A stretch of DNA of 16,299 bases from Bacillota bacterium (GCA_023443925.1 JAEZSL010000208.1:1-16299); one strand, 5' to 3'; counted from the first letter of the stretch, positions 1 through 7,065 are shown. Made by a program: numbers and translations. The notes: generated by a model not told the origin, from the sequence alone.

Positions 1-1142
1 GGTGTTTTTGCATAAGTATCGTCACGGTATTTTGTGTAGCCTCCGGTATTCTCCATCTGCTTTAGTGTAAAGTAAGGATATTGACCGCCCGGAGAATTGG
101 GATTATCCCAGGTTCCCGTAGCCGCACCGGTAGCTGTACCATACATTCCGTTCGTACCGCCGGTAACACCCTTCCAGCCTCTGGAATAAAAGGGCGTTCC
201 CACATTTAACTTGCTTGCCGGTACGCCATAAATCTCCGTAAAATTCCGGACAGCAGCATCCGTATTGTATCTTCCTTTGATATCAACGGGTGTGGAAGGA
301 GCCGTATCCTGGGGATTGGCATAAATTCCGGCATGATGGCCCGTTGTTGTTTCCCAGGCACCATGGAAATCATAGGTCATAACATTGATCCAATCCAGAT
401 ACTGCCCAAATTTATCCGGTTCAACCAGTTGAAGTTTATCATATCCGCCGGCAGCTGCGATCGTAAGGATTTTATCAGCATGCCCCCTGTTGTTATAGGC
501 TTCACGGATTTCCTTTAAAAGAAGGGTAAAGTTTTCTTTATCTTCAGGACCTCCCGGGCAGCCTTTGTCATACTCATCATTTGGATCCGGTTTCCTGTCG
601 ATTCCCGGATACTCCCAATCGATGTCAAATCCGTCGATAAAGGGGTACTTATCCAGGAATTGAATAAGACTGTTGATAAAAACAGCCCTACCGGCTGCAG
701 TTTTAGCCATAGCATGGAAGTTGTTTCCTCTTGTCCATCCTCCGATGGAAATTAAAATCTTTACATTCGGATATAAGTTCTTATAGTATTTATATTCTCC
801 GAAATGTCCCCTGAGCTGGCCTGTTTCCCAACCTTCCGAGTGTTCCATTGACTTATCGAAATCTGCAAAAGTATCAAGCGAGGCGAGTTGGAAACTGGAA
901 TTCACCTCAAAAAAGGCATGATTTACCACCGTGATCTTATTCCAGGGCAGCATTCCTACCGTCATGCTCTTATGTGCGGCATTGTAAATACCCCAGTTTG
1001 GAAAATATGCAATAATATTTTTCGATTGGTTATTTGCAGACACTGTTTCCGCATTCGCATTAACCGGTGTTGTCACCATGGAGGATAATACCAAAGCAAA
1101 AATCAGTAAAATTCTTAAAAATTTTTCTGTAAATTTTTTCAT
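1..1142 (-). CDS. Secreted glycoside hydrolase family 18 chitinase, 3' end beyond the window
   Basis: This is a secreted endochitinase-type enzyme that would hydrolyse beta-1,4 N-acetylglucosamine polymers outside the cell. 380 codons are visible and the C-terminus lies beyond position 1. The start ATG at 1142 follows an AAAGGAG ribosome binding site. Residues 1-31 form a signal peptide: a basic start, a hydrophobic core and a likely ANA cleavage site. The GH18 barrel follows. The SxGG substrate strand is SIGG at about 132-135. The catalytic DGxDxDxE motif is DGFDIDWE at 170-177, with E177 as the proton donor, and the MTYD substrate strand is at 255-258. All key residues seen are intact, so the visible part should be functional. 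Any fibronectin type III or chitin-binding domains would be in the missing part. Family assignment is secure. Chitin as the natural substrate is inferred, because some GH18 members are endo-glycosidases or spore hydrolases. Confidence 0.93.
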   Translation of the reverse strand, partial: MKKFTEKFLRILLIFALVLSSMVTTPVNANAETVSANNQSKNIIAYFPNWGIYNAAHKSMTVGMLPWNKITVVNHAFFEVNSSFQLASLDTFADFDKSMEHSEGWETGQLRGHFGEYKYYKNLYPNVKILISIGGWTRGNNFHAMAKTAAGRAVFINSLIQFLDKYPFIDGFDIDWEYPGIDRKPDPNDEYDKGCPGGPEDKENFTLLLKEIREAYNNRGHADKILTIAAAGGYDKLQLVEPDKFGQYLDWINVMTYDFHGAWETTTGHHAGIYANPQDTAPSTPVDIKGRYNTDAAVRNFTEIYGVPASKLNVGTPFYSRGWKGVTGGTNGMYGTATGAATGTWDNPNSPGGQYPYFTLKQMENTGGYTKYRDDTYAKT

Positions 1143-1270
1143 AACCCCATACTCCTTTTCTGTAAATTATTTGTATGTACTGTGTTAATATATCCCTTTC
1201 TGCCAATAAACGGGTTCTTAGCAATACGGAAGCCTTTCAGGCTCCTTCTATGGTTCCCCGTATAATAACT
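1143..1270 (-). promoter_or_regulatory. Leader of the chitinase gene with an imperfect hairpin
   Basis: This 128-bp gap separates the metallopeptidase stop from the chitinase start. Read on the minus strand, ATACGG near 1260 can pair with CCGTAT near 1226, and GGAGCC-TGAAA-GGCTTCC can form an inner stem with one bulge. No T-run follows the stem, so it is a poor terminator. A similar motif occurs in the leader of the metallopeptidase gene near 2716-2750. I recognise no known riboswitch and see no convincing promoter hexamers. Confidence 0.3.
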
Positions 1271-2686
1271 TTAAGATATCTTTTCTACTATTATGGATGA
1301 AGCCTTGTCATTAAAGTCTCCAAGGTAAGATGTATCCTGCAGTAAAACGATTGCAGTACCTTTATAATCCGCATCCTGATATAAGGTTATTTTGTATCCG
1401 TTCGGTACTTTGACAGAAGTAAGAGAATCATTTTTCAGTCCTATTGCAGCTAAATCTGTATGATTGTAGCTTCCAACATTTAATTTAACCGAAGCACCCT
1501 GGTAATTGATATCCGTATAGAACTCCGGCAAAGCTACCGTTTCCACTTTCAGGGAAGAAGTCATATCATTAAAATCGCTTAAATTTGAAGTATCTTCCGT
1601 TACAACTTTTTGTAAACCTCCGAAATTTTGATGTTCATATAAGGTTACTTTAAATCCGGCCGGTACTTTTAATGAAGTAAGCTTATCATTTGGAATTCCA
1701 GCGGCCAGCATTTCACTGTAATCGTAAGTGCCGGCCCCAAGGGTAACCGACCATCCGCCGTAATTGGCATTTTCGTAAAAGGTAACGCCGTCACCGGTAC
1801 CATAGCTAAAAGGATACGCCTTCCGTGCCGCCTGGTATTGATTCTCGTATTCGGTAGTCCAGCCAAATGCATTTTCTGCTACCGCCTTTAAATCCGCTTT
1901 TGCGGCACCGCTCATAAAGTGAACAAACTCACCCATATTCATACTCTTGGTGTAGTAACCGTCAGAGTTTTTCGGATAATACCGGGATAAAAGCCGGAAA
2001 TATTCCGAAAGCACCTGGGATTTTCCGTGATCAGCGTAAATCGGGTAGAACCAGTTTTTGAACCAGGCAGTGCCGGCTTTCGGGAAACTGTCCGTAATGT
2101 TCATATAATCATTATAAGCCTTATCGGCCTCACTCGTCATGCCAATGCCGTTATAAACATCGTACAGGTATATTTCACACCACTTGCTGTCTTTCCAGAT
2201 TCCGAAAGCAGGTGACCCTTTTGCACCGTTCGTAGCGCTTTCCACGATATGTCCGATTTCATGGACAAGCACACCGATATTCCAGCCCGACTGACTGCTA
2301 AAATCACTTCCTCCCACATCAATTACATTGCGGTAATCATGGTCGGATTCATAATAATAAGCCGGATGTCCGCCGGGATATTTGTTGTGGACGATAACAT
2401 ACAGTCTTTCGTCACCGCCCATTGATCCATATACCTGCTTGGTATACTGCCACACTTTTGTGACAAAGGGATAAATCCAACTGGCCTTTGTCTTATTAAT
2501 ATCATCATCAAAATAAACCGCTATATCATCATTATAATAAACAAGTTTTACAATCTGGTTATGTTCAAACCAGTGTTCCTGCCAGGTTGCAGGCGGAGCA
2601 GCCAGGCTTGCACTGGCATAGGTGCAAGGAATAGCACCGGTGAGTATCAGAACTGCAAGCATTATTATGGCAAATCGCTTTTTCAT
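1271..2686 (-). CDS. Secreted zincin-like metallopeptidase with beta/gamma-crystallin repeats
   Basis: This is a predicted secreted protein of 471 residues. I chose the ATG at 2686 because it follows a GGGAG ribosome binding site and opens directly with a signal peptide (MKKR, then a hydrophobic core to about residue 25). The longer reading frame from 2770 would bury that signal. The catalytic part covers roughly residues 30-295 and contains HEIGH at 142-146, the HExxH zinc-binding motif of zincin peptidases. The surroundings resemble the family of basic secretory peptidases of plants and bacteria, but I cannot fix the family or the third zinc ligand by eye. Residues 300-471 hold four beta/gamma-crystallin-type motifs, each with a calcium-binding N-D-x-x-S/T-S signature: 333-338, 373-378, 419-424 and 459-464. 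These make two complete crystallin domains likely to bind calcium and to stabilise or anchor the enzyme outside the cell. It lies 128 bp upstream of the chitinase on the same strand, which suggests a pair of secreted hydrolases. Confidence 0.75.
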   Translation of the reverse strand: MKKRFAIIMLAVLILTGAIPCTYASASLAAPPATWQEHWFEHNQIVKLVYYNDDIAVYFDDDINKTKASWIYPFVTKVWQYTKQVYGSMGGDERLYVIVHNKYPGGHPAYYYESDHDYRNVIDVGGSDFSSQSGWNIGVLVHEIGHIVESATNGAKGSPAFGIWKDSKWCEIYLYDVYNGIGMTSEADKAYNDYMNITDSFPKAGTAWFKNWFYPIYADHGKSQVLSEYFRLLSRYYPKNSDGYYTKSMNMGEFVHFMSGAAKADLKAVAENAFGWTTEYENQYQAARKAYPFSYGTGDGVTFYENANYGGWSVTLGAGTYDYSEMLAAGIPNDKLTSLKVPAGFKVTLYEHQNFGGLQKVVTEDTSNLSDFNDMTSSLKVETVALPEFYTDINYQGASVKLNVGSYNHTDLAAIGLKNDSLTSVKVPNGYKITLYQDADYKGTAIVLLQDTSYLGDFNDKASSIIVEKIS

Positions 2687-3196
2687 TATAAATCTCCCTT
2701 CTTTCTTCTTAATTAATCCGTGTAAAACGGAAGGCTTCCCAGGCACCTCCGCAAGAATCACGGTTGGCAATCAGGGGCTCAACGTCCAGTAACTGTCTTC
2801 GTAAACATTATTCAGCTGATCTCTTACGGATTTGGTAAACCTGATTTCCACATAAATTCTTTTGAAATGCCTTTCTTTTCTTCTTTGTTATACTCTCCTT
2901 TCAAAATAAATTTATAGATAATACAGATATATCACACCCCTTAGATAGATATAAAATCTGTATGTTTCTATTATAGTATATATCTGACATTATTTTATGG
3001 TCTTGTTAAAAACCCCTGGTTATATACTAATATTCCCTATAAATTTCTTAGATGCTATAGACAGCTATAAATATATAAGGACCTGAGCTTTTTTTCTATT
3101 TTAATTTCTGTTAATCTTCTTATACTGGTAGACTGTAAAGTACGGAGGAGGAAGTAAAATCGTTTCATTCACTTAGAATCCAAGTGCGCATAATAT
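2687..3196. other. Long non-coding leader and intergenic stretch upstream of the metallopeptidase
   Basis: About 500 bp hold no convincing gene. On the minus strand a TATAAT-like box lies at 2970-2975 with no good -35 partner. An AAAGGAGAG ribosome-binding-like site near 2894-2902 has no start codon after it. Near 2716-2750 there is a CCGTG/CACGG stem enclosing a GGAGG...CCTTCC segment that resembles the motif in the chitinase leader. On the plus strand a strong GGAGGAGG at about 3144-3151 also lacks a start codon. The long minus-strand leader could be regulatory, but I recognise no known RNA family. Confidence 0.4.
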
Positions 3197-3324
3197 AACT
3201 TCTCATAAAAGGCGCAGCTCTTAGCGCCGTGCATATAACTTATCAGAAGTTGCTTTTAAACTTCTCATAAAATGCGGTGTTTTTTACCGCCGTGCATCCA
3301 ACTATGGGGAACGTCTTTTGTTCC
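3197..3324. repeat. Cluster of hairpin repeats with shared flanks and different stems
   Basis: Two units share an AACTTCTCATAAAA left flank (3197-3210 and 3259-3272) and a GTGCAT right flank (3229-3234 and 3292-3297). Between the flanks the sequences differ, yet each forms a 5-bp stem. Unit one pairs GGCGC (3211-3215) with GCGCC (3224-3228). Unit two pairs GCGGT (3274-3278) with ACCGC (3286-3290). A third hairpin, GGAAC/GTTCC, follows at 3308-3324. Unit one also has an outer stem, with 3197-3208 pairing with 3240-3251 apart from one mismatch. On the minus strand the first two stems are followed by TTTT or ATTTT. This looks like a dispersed structured repeat rather than a gene. Confidence 0.6.
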
Positions 3325-3564
3325 TATAGCTTAATGTGCTGGTATAGTCATACCGTATTATATTTACCAATTTTTTTCAATAGTTTTTGCATATTCTACA
3401 TGTTTTTGGTTTATTCTACATATTTTTTAACTACAATTCTAAAATCAATTGTTCTCTTATATGTTTTATTCAATAGTATAGACAGAATTCTCATTGTATT
3501 TATGTGCTCATACACCCTTTATAAAACCACCTGGTTGAAGAATTCCACCTATTTGATTCTTTTT
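3325..3564. other. A+T-rich stretch without a supported gene
   Basis: This stretch is very A+T-rich. An open frame crosses it on the plus strand (3277-3615), but it begins inside the hairpin repeat, has no ribosome binding site and encodes mostly low-complexity hydrophobic residues. A small GGTAT-AGTC-ATACC hairpin sits near 3341-3354. I see nothing else. Confidence 0.4.
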
Positions 3565-3729
3565 TTATATCTTAAAAATACCAGTATGAGATTTATCCAT
3601 ACTGGTACGAATTAAAGCATTGTCTCTTGAAACTGAAGTTGTTAAGTTATCTAAAAGCTTTGAAATATTCACCAAATCACTATAAGTATCATATAAAAAT
3701 ACTTTTTTTGCATTAATATAATTTACTGC
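3565..3729 (-). pseudogene. Possible 3' relic of a minus-strand gene
   Basis: On the minus strand, the frame after a TGA at about 3730 stays open for some 54 codons to a TAA at 3565. It reads like protein, with segments such as KKVFLYDTYSDLVNISKLL, but has no start codon or ribosome binding site. It lies just past the end of the broken gene at 3740-4176 in another frame, so it could be a further decayed piece of the same operon. The hairpin at 3579-3607 overlaps its end, which argues against an intact gene. I do not recognise the family, and it could be a chance open frame. Confidence 0.25.
3571..3607 (-). terminator. Perfect 10-bp hairpin with a T-run, minus-strand terminator
   Basis: TACCAGTATG (3579-3588) pairs perfectly with CATACTGGTA (3598-3607) around a 9-nt loop. 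On the minus strand the stem is followed directly by TTTTT, which fits a rho-independent terminator ending transcription of the decayed minus-strand genes at 3740-4270. Confidence 0.6.
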
Positions 3730-3739
3730 CAATCAAATA

Positions 3740-4176
3740 TTAATTCTTCCACGATAGTGTTGCTGTTTGATCGGCATAATCAATTGTTAATTTCTGAAAT
3801 TTTTGTATATTATAAAGTAAAATAATTATATTGTTTTTCCAAAAAGATGAGTGCCTTATAAAGGAGTGCTCCACAATCTTTTTCCCGTCTGCATATATAT
3901 TTAATTTATCTCGTTCTTAAAAAAGATCCTCTACACCAGAGAAGCATATTTCATAATAATCACATTCTTCATCGTATAATGCAAATTCTATTTTGATGTT
4001 CCCAAGCCGGTTATTTTCAACTTGCAAATATTCGATTTTTTCATGAGAAGAAGGTGTCATAATGAGCTCGTTTCTATGTGGATATGTTTTTGCCCAAAAT
4101 GCTGCCACAGCTACTATAAGTACAAAAGTAATTTTAATATCAGTTTGATCTTTTTGGGTTTAGTAACCAAAGTCAT
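3740..4176 (-). pseudogene. Broken gene for a small membrane-anchored protein of unknown function
   Basis: Two lesions divide one apparent gene. The ATG at 4176 has a well-placed GGGAG ribosome binding site and starts MTLVTKPKKIKLILK. Adding one base to the A-run at 4132-4135 joins this to ITFVLIVAVAAFWAK, which restores the expected basic start plus membrane segment. The frame then runs to a TAA at 3917 (end at EDLF) and continues in the same frame with ERDKLNIYADGKKIVEHS for about 58 more codons to a TAA at 3740. The repaired protein would have about 145 residues: one N-terminal membrane helix and an outside domain rich in beta-type sequence. I do not recognise the family. The homopolymer lesion could be a sequencing error, but the additional in-frame stop makes real decay more likely. 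A terminator-like hairpin lies downstream at 3571-3607. Confidence 0.6.
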
Positions 4177-4177
4177 T

Positions 4178-4270
4178 TTATACTCCCATCTGTGCGCTTA
4201 AGCGCACGTATAAATCAAGATGTTGAAAAACTGTATTTCGTTTTTTCAACCTATACTCCCCCATTTCCAT
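4178..4270 (-). CDS. Short open frame coupled to the broken gene, possible gene stub
   Basis: This minus-strand frame of 30 codons reads MEMGEYRLKKRNTVFQHLDL and ends QMGV. Its TAA is one base before the ATG of the broken gene at 4176, the spacing typical of translationally coupled genes. The ATG at 4270 has no ribosome binding site, but GGGGGAG sits 6 bases before an internal TTG at 4249. It may be the surviving tail of a deleted upstream gene or a small coupling peptide. A perfect 16-bp palindrome lies inside it. No function can be assigned. Confidence 0.3.
   Translation of the reverse strand: MEMGEYRLKKRNTVFQHLDLYVRLSAQMGV
4192..4207. repeat. Perfect 16-bp palindrome GTGCGCTTAAGCGCAC
   Basis: The two 8-bp halves are exact reverse complements with no spacer. 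It sits just upstream of the ribosome binding site of the broken gene at 4176. With no loop it is more like a dimeric protein-binding site than an RNA hairpin. Nearby, 4222-4250 forms a GTTGAAAAAC/GTTTTTTCAAC hairpin. Confidence 0.5.
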
Positions 4271-4381
4271 AGACTATACATATGAATATTTCCATTATAA
4301 GCATCCCTTCCTGAATCCCTTACACTTGAGTATAATTTTCACTTTACTACCTTACTTTAATATCGGCTCTGTTCTGTCCAT

Positions 4382-4513
4382 TCATGATACCCCTCGTGTA
4401 TTCAAGCTTAAATCATCCAAATCGGTACAATGTAATTCTGGTGGTCCGCTGCGGATAGCTCTTCCCTCAAGCATAGAACAGTCACTATGCCACACAAAAT
4501 ATTGGAAAAAGCA
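4382..4513 (-). pseudogene. Coding-like relic, possible end of a lost or mobile gene
   Basis: On the minus strand a 43-codon frame between two stops reads like protein and includes EGRAIRSGPPELHCTDLDDL. Its TGA overlaps the ATG of another very short frame (ATGA). It has no start codon of its own and the next gene runs on the other strand, so it would be a remnant. I cannot name a family. Its neighbourhood is relic-rich, which would suit the end of an old mobile element. Confidence 0.25.
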
Positions 4514-4530
4514 TTAAAATATGTTATAAT
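4502..4530 (+). promoter_or_regulatory. Sigma-A-type promoter with extended -10 for the plus-strand island
   Basis: A -35 TTGGAA (4502-4507), an exact 17-bp spacer and a -10 TATAAT (4525-4530) are present, with TGT just before the -10 making it an extended -10. Transcription would start near 4537, about 70 bases before the ATG at 4606, and would read into the accessory genes. Confidence 0.7.
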
Positions 4531-4605
4531 CTTCTGCAAATAGGATTAAACGGAATTTTTGAACTGCAAATTATTTTTATAACATGAAAAAAGGAGATAA
4601 TAAAA

Positions 4606-6214
4606 ATGGGAATGGACAAACAAAAAGTAAGTTGAAAATATTGCGAACAGGAGAAAGCGAAAAGTTCTTTATAAATTAGTCAGGGAATACATAGAATGCG
4701 AGGTAATGATGGCAAACACTTATGAAAGATATCTGAAACTGAATATTGACGGCTCCTGCGTTGGCTTGGAACGCGTCGAAAGCAAAAGCAACTATTTCTG
4801 TACGCCCAAAGGGGCGAAAATAATCGGCTGGAACGGCGCGGATGGTATACACTACTGCTTCGTGCGCGGTTTTGGCGAGATGGTGTTTGCGGTCAGCCCT
4901 ATGTGCACACCTGGAAAATATGTGCATCCGGTGGCAAGAAATTTTGCGGACTTCTTGCGGCTCCTGCTGGTCTGTGGCGGCACTGCGGCAATGGAGCAGG
5001 CATACAATTGGACTCAGGCCCAGTTTGATGCCTTCCTGCAGGACAATCCACCGATGAATGAAAAGAAGGCTATGCTGGACATGCTCAGGGATGTGTTGTC
5101 GCTTACTCCTATGGAACAGCCCTTCGTCTATATCAAGGAGCTTCAGGCCGAGTTTGATTACAGTCGCATCAAATATACGGAAGATTACTATGAGTGTGTT
5201 CCTGCCGAGCCTAAGATACCCGAATGGGAGGTTTACTTTGACGGTAATTTTTGGGGGCATCATGGCCGTGAAAAAGCCGGCAAGGAAACTTCTCTCGATA
5301 AGCAGTTTGTCTGGGACGACGAAGTCTGGCATATTCCAGCAATTTACACCTGCAGTAAAGGCTTGGTCGTGGACTTTTGCGTACAGGTTTCCTCTGAACG
5401 CATCCGTTCCTTTATGGACAAGTGGAATCTCTCTATTGAGAACGCTGGAACTGACTTTACCGATGAACAGCAGATGCAGATCGACGCAGAAAATCCGCTG
5501 TCTATCAATATAAATCCGAAAATTGGGTTGAATGGAACTATCCTGTCAGCCTCTCGTGGCTGCAGCGTGTCATGGAATCCCTGCTTCCTAGAAAGTAGCA
5601 GCCATGAGGCCAGGTGCGTGACCCAGCATTATGGCCTCGACCCTGCCTATGGCTGGGCAATCTGGCGCGCTGCTTTTCCTTGGAAGAAGAAACGCAAACC
5701 ACAGATTATGAAGCTTAGCATAACACTGATACAGTATCCTGTTGCTATGCCGGGACCGCACTTCCATGTATCAGCACCCGGTGAATGTATCAAGTTTACA
5801 CACCCGACCACCGGAGCACAACATACACTGACCGTACAGGAATATGAGCGTCAGGAAATGCTCCATGAGCATTTTGGCAACCAAAATCAGGAGTTCCCAC
5901 CATACTATACTATGATGAGCTATACGCTCTCACCGGATCTGCCTGGTGACGCATTCACCGTCGCCGATTGCGTTCGATCTGATTCGCCCCGACAGAAATA
6001 TACCGATTCCAATGGGCCGCAGGCGTTAAACAGTGTTTCCATTGGTATCATCGGCCGTGCAGTCGGCCCGACAGCCATCTTCTTTGCCGGCAGCAATGCG
6101 TGTAAGCTTCATACAGCTTGTTCAGCACTACATTTTAATCCGGTTGATGATGTGGAGTGGCGCATGGTGTTCCATGAAAAGACCGGTGAGGATATTACGG
6201 TGGAATTGAAGTAA
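4606..6214 (+). CDS. Protein of about 500 residues, unknown function, N-terminus apparently frameshifted
   Basis: The intact frame from ATG 4706 encodes 502 residues. Its ribosome binding site is weak and badly spaced. A much better site, AAAGGAG, precedes ATG 4606, which reads MGMDKQKVS and then stops. Skipping one base at about 4630-4633 enters the main frame, which is open from 4631 and reads VENIANRRKRKVLYKLVREY straight into MMANTYERYL. The original protein was therefore probably about 535 residues. It has no signal peptide or membrane segments and is rich in Trp, Tyr, Cys and His. The stretch around residues 70-110 has a look of SMI1/KNR4 (SUKH) immunity proteins, but I cannot confirm this. 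G+C content looks higher than in the two genes that follow, suggesting separate acquisition. If the frameshift is real, a shorter product from 4706 or 4709 may still be made. Confidence 0.6.
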
Positions 6215-6291
6215 GGCTTTATACTGAGGATTATGAGCATAGCGGGAAGCTTACAAATCACAAATTAGAATTTGAAAGGAAGGCGAAATAT

Positions 6292-6516
6292 ATGAAGTGC
6301 CCTTTTTGTAATAACGAAATGGAACAGGGTTTTTTGCAGGGAATGCAGAGAGTAGCTTGGGTAAAAAAGCGGCATAAAATCTCTTTGCTCCCCAAACAGG
6401 GAGAAATTATATTAGAGAACCATGCTTTTAGTGACTTTATTTTTTCAGCCCAAATCTGTAAAGAATGCAAAAAAATAGTGGTTGATTACTCAGATAAAGA
6501 AATTGAAGAGGGATAA
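6292..6516 (+). CDS. Small zinc-ribbon protein, DUF6487-like
   Basis: This 74-residue protein has an N-terminal CPFC pair (Cys3, Cys6) and a C-terminal CKEC pair (Cys56, Cys59), which together would hold one zinc ion. The middle, with the WVKKRHKISLLP region followed by GEIIL, matches my memory of the DUF6487 (PF20097) family, whose function is unknown. The start ATG at 6292 follows AAAGGAAGG. It lies 77 bp after the large unknown gene and was probably transcribed with it. The length is normal for this family. It is likely cytoplasmic, as there is no signal or membrane segment. Confidence 0.75.
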   Translation: MKCPFCNNEMEQGFLQGMQRVAWVKKRHKISLLPKQGEIILENHAFSDFIFSAQICKECKKIVVDYSDKEIEEG

Positions 6517-6529
6517 TCATACTTCCTGT

Positions 6530-6600
6530 CTGCCATACCGACAAATTTCACTTTGTATAGCAAATCTTTCGGAACTGTTCCGATGCTTTTGGTATGGCGG
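6530..6600. ncRNA. Candidate structured element that folds as a three-way junction
   Basis: The outer stem pairs 6530-6539 with 6591-6600, 10 pairs with one G-U. It encloses two hairpins: ACAAA (6541-6545) with TTTGT (6552-6556), and TCGGAA (6569-6574) with TTCCGA (6578-6583). The element fills most of the gap between two island genes. It matches no RNA class I know and could instead be the remnant of a small inverted-repeat element. The strand is not decided. Confidence 0.4.
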
Positions 6601-6662
6601 TTTATAAGTCTAATGATTTAAAGAACAGCAATCACCATAAGTCTGTGGGGAGGTAGTTGAAA

Positions 6663-6992
6663 GTGAAGTATTGTTGTACAAATAACCAACGAACGGGTTC
6701 TTGTTATTTTGAATTTCAAAAGGGAAAGTTTGCAGATAAATACTGGCTTGCTAACTCCTTGTATCTATCTGCTGATATTTTTGATAGTTTAAATTTATAT
6801 CAAGTCTTCGCTTCGGTTGTGCCCGAATTTGACTATTATGGAATTACGGAGATCGATAAAGAAAAATGGGCGCAAATTAAGCAGATAACCGAAAAAAGCG
6901 GTGGTGTAGTTAAAGATGTAATTACTGAAATTGATTTATGGGTAAGCAGATTCCTGCTTACTGAGATTGTATTTACTGTTTTAGGAATCTAA
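6663..6992 (+). CDS. Small protein of unknown function in the accessory island
   Basis: This encodes 109 residues from GTG 6663. I prefer that start because GGGGAGG at 6647-6653 is 9 bases away, while the TTG at 6657 is only 3 bases from it. The protein starts with KYCCTNNQRTGSCYFEF and ends FTVLGI, with no signal peptide or membrane helix and a mix of acidic and aromatic residues. I do not recognise a named family. Its size, orphan setting and unrelated neighbours recall the immunity proteins found beside polymorphic-toxin loci, but this is only a guess from context. The gene follows the DUF6487-like gene after a gap that contains the three-way-junction element. Confidence 0.6.
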   Translation: MKYCCTNNQRTGSCYFEFQKGKFADKYWLANSLYLSADIFDSLNLYQVFASVVPEFDYYGITEIDKEKWAQIKQITEKSGGVVKDVITEIDLWVSRFLLTEIVFTVLGI

Positions 6993-7065
6993 ATAATAGC
7001 CTTAAATTCCGATTTGGTGAGATTTTAGTATTCGGAGGAGTGCCATTTTATCAGGTCAGGAAACA

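Noticed and set aside
3277..3615. 112-codon plus-strand open frame
   Set aside because: It starts within the hairpin repeat, has no ribosome binding site and has low-complexity hydrophobic composition expected of A+T-rich DNA. It also overlaps the minus-strand terminator-like hairpin.
4222..4250. GTTGAAAAAC/GTTTTTTCAAC hairpin considered as a terminator
   Set aside because: The T-run is part of the stem rather than following it, and the hairpin lies within a short frame upstream of the broken gene.
4326..4517. 63-codon plus-strand open frame
   Set aside because: No ribosome binding site, and it lies upstream of and overlaps the island promoter. The opposite strand looks more like coding relic.
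4676..5332. 218-codon minus-strand open frame opposite the large unknown gene
   Set aside because: It is the antisense shadow of a longer plus-strand frame that has a promoter upstream and natural protein composition. No minus-strand ribosome binding site is evident.
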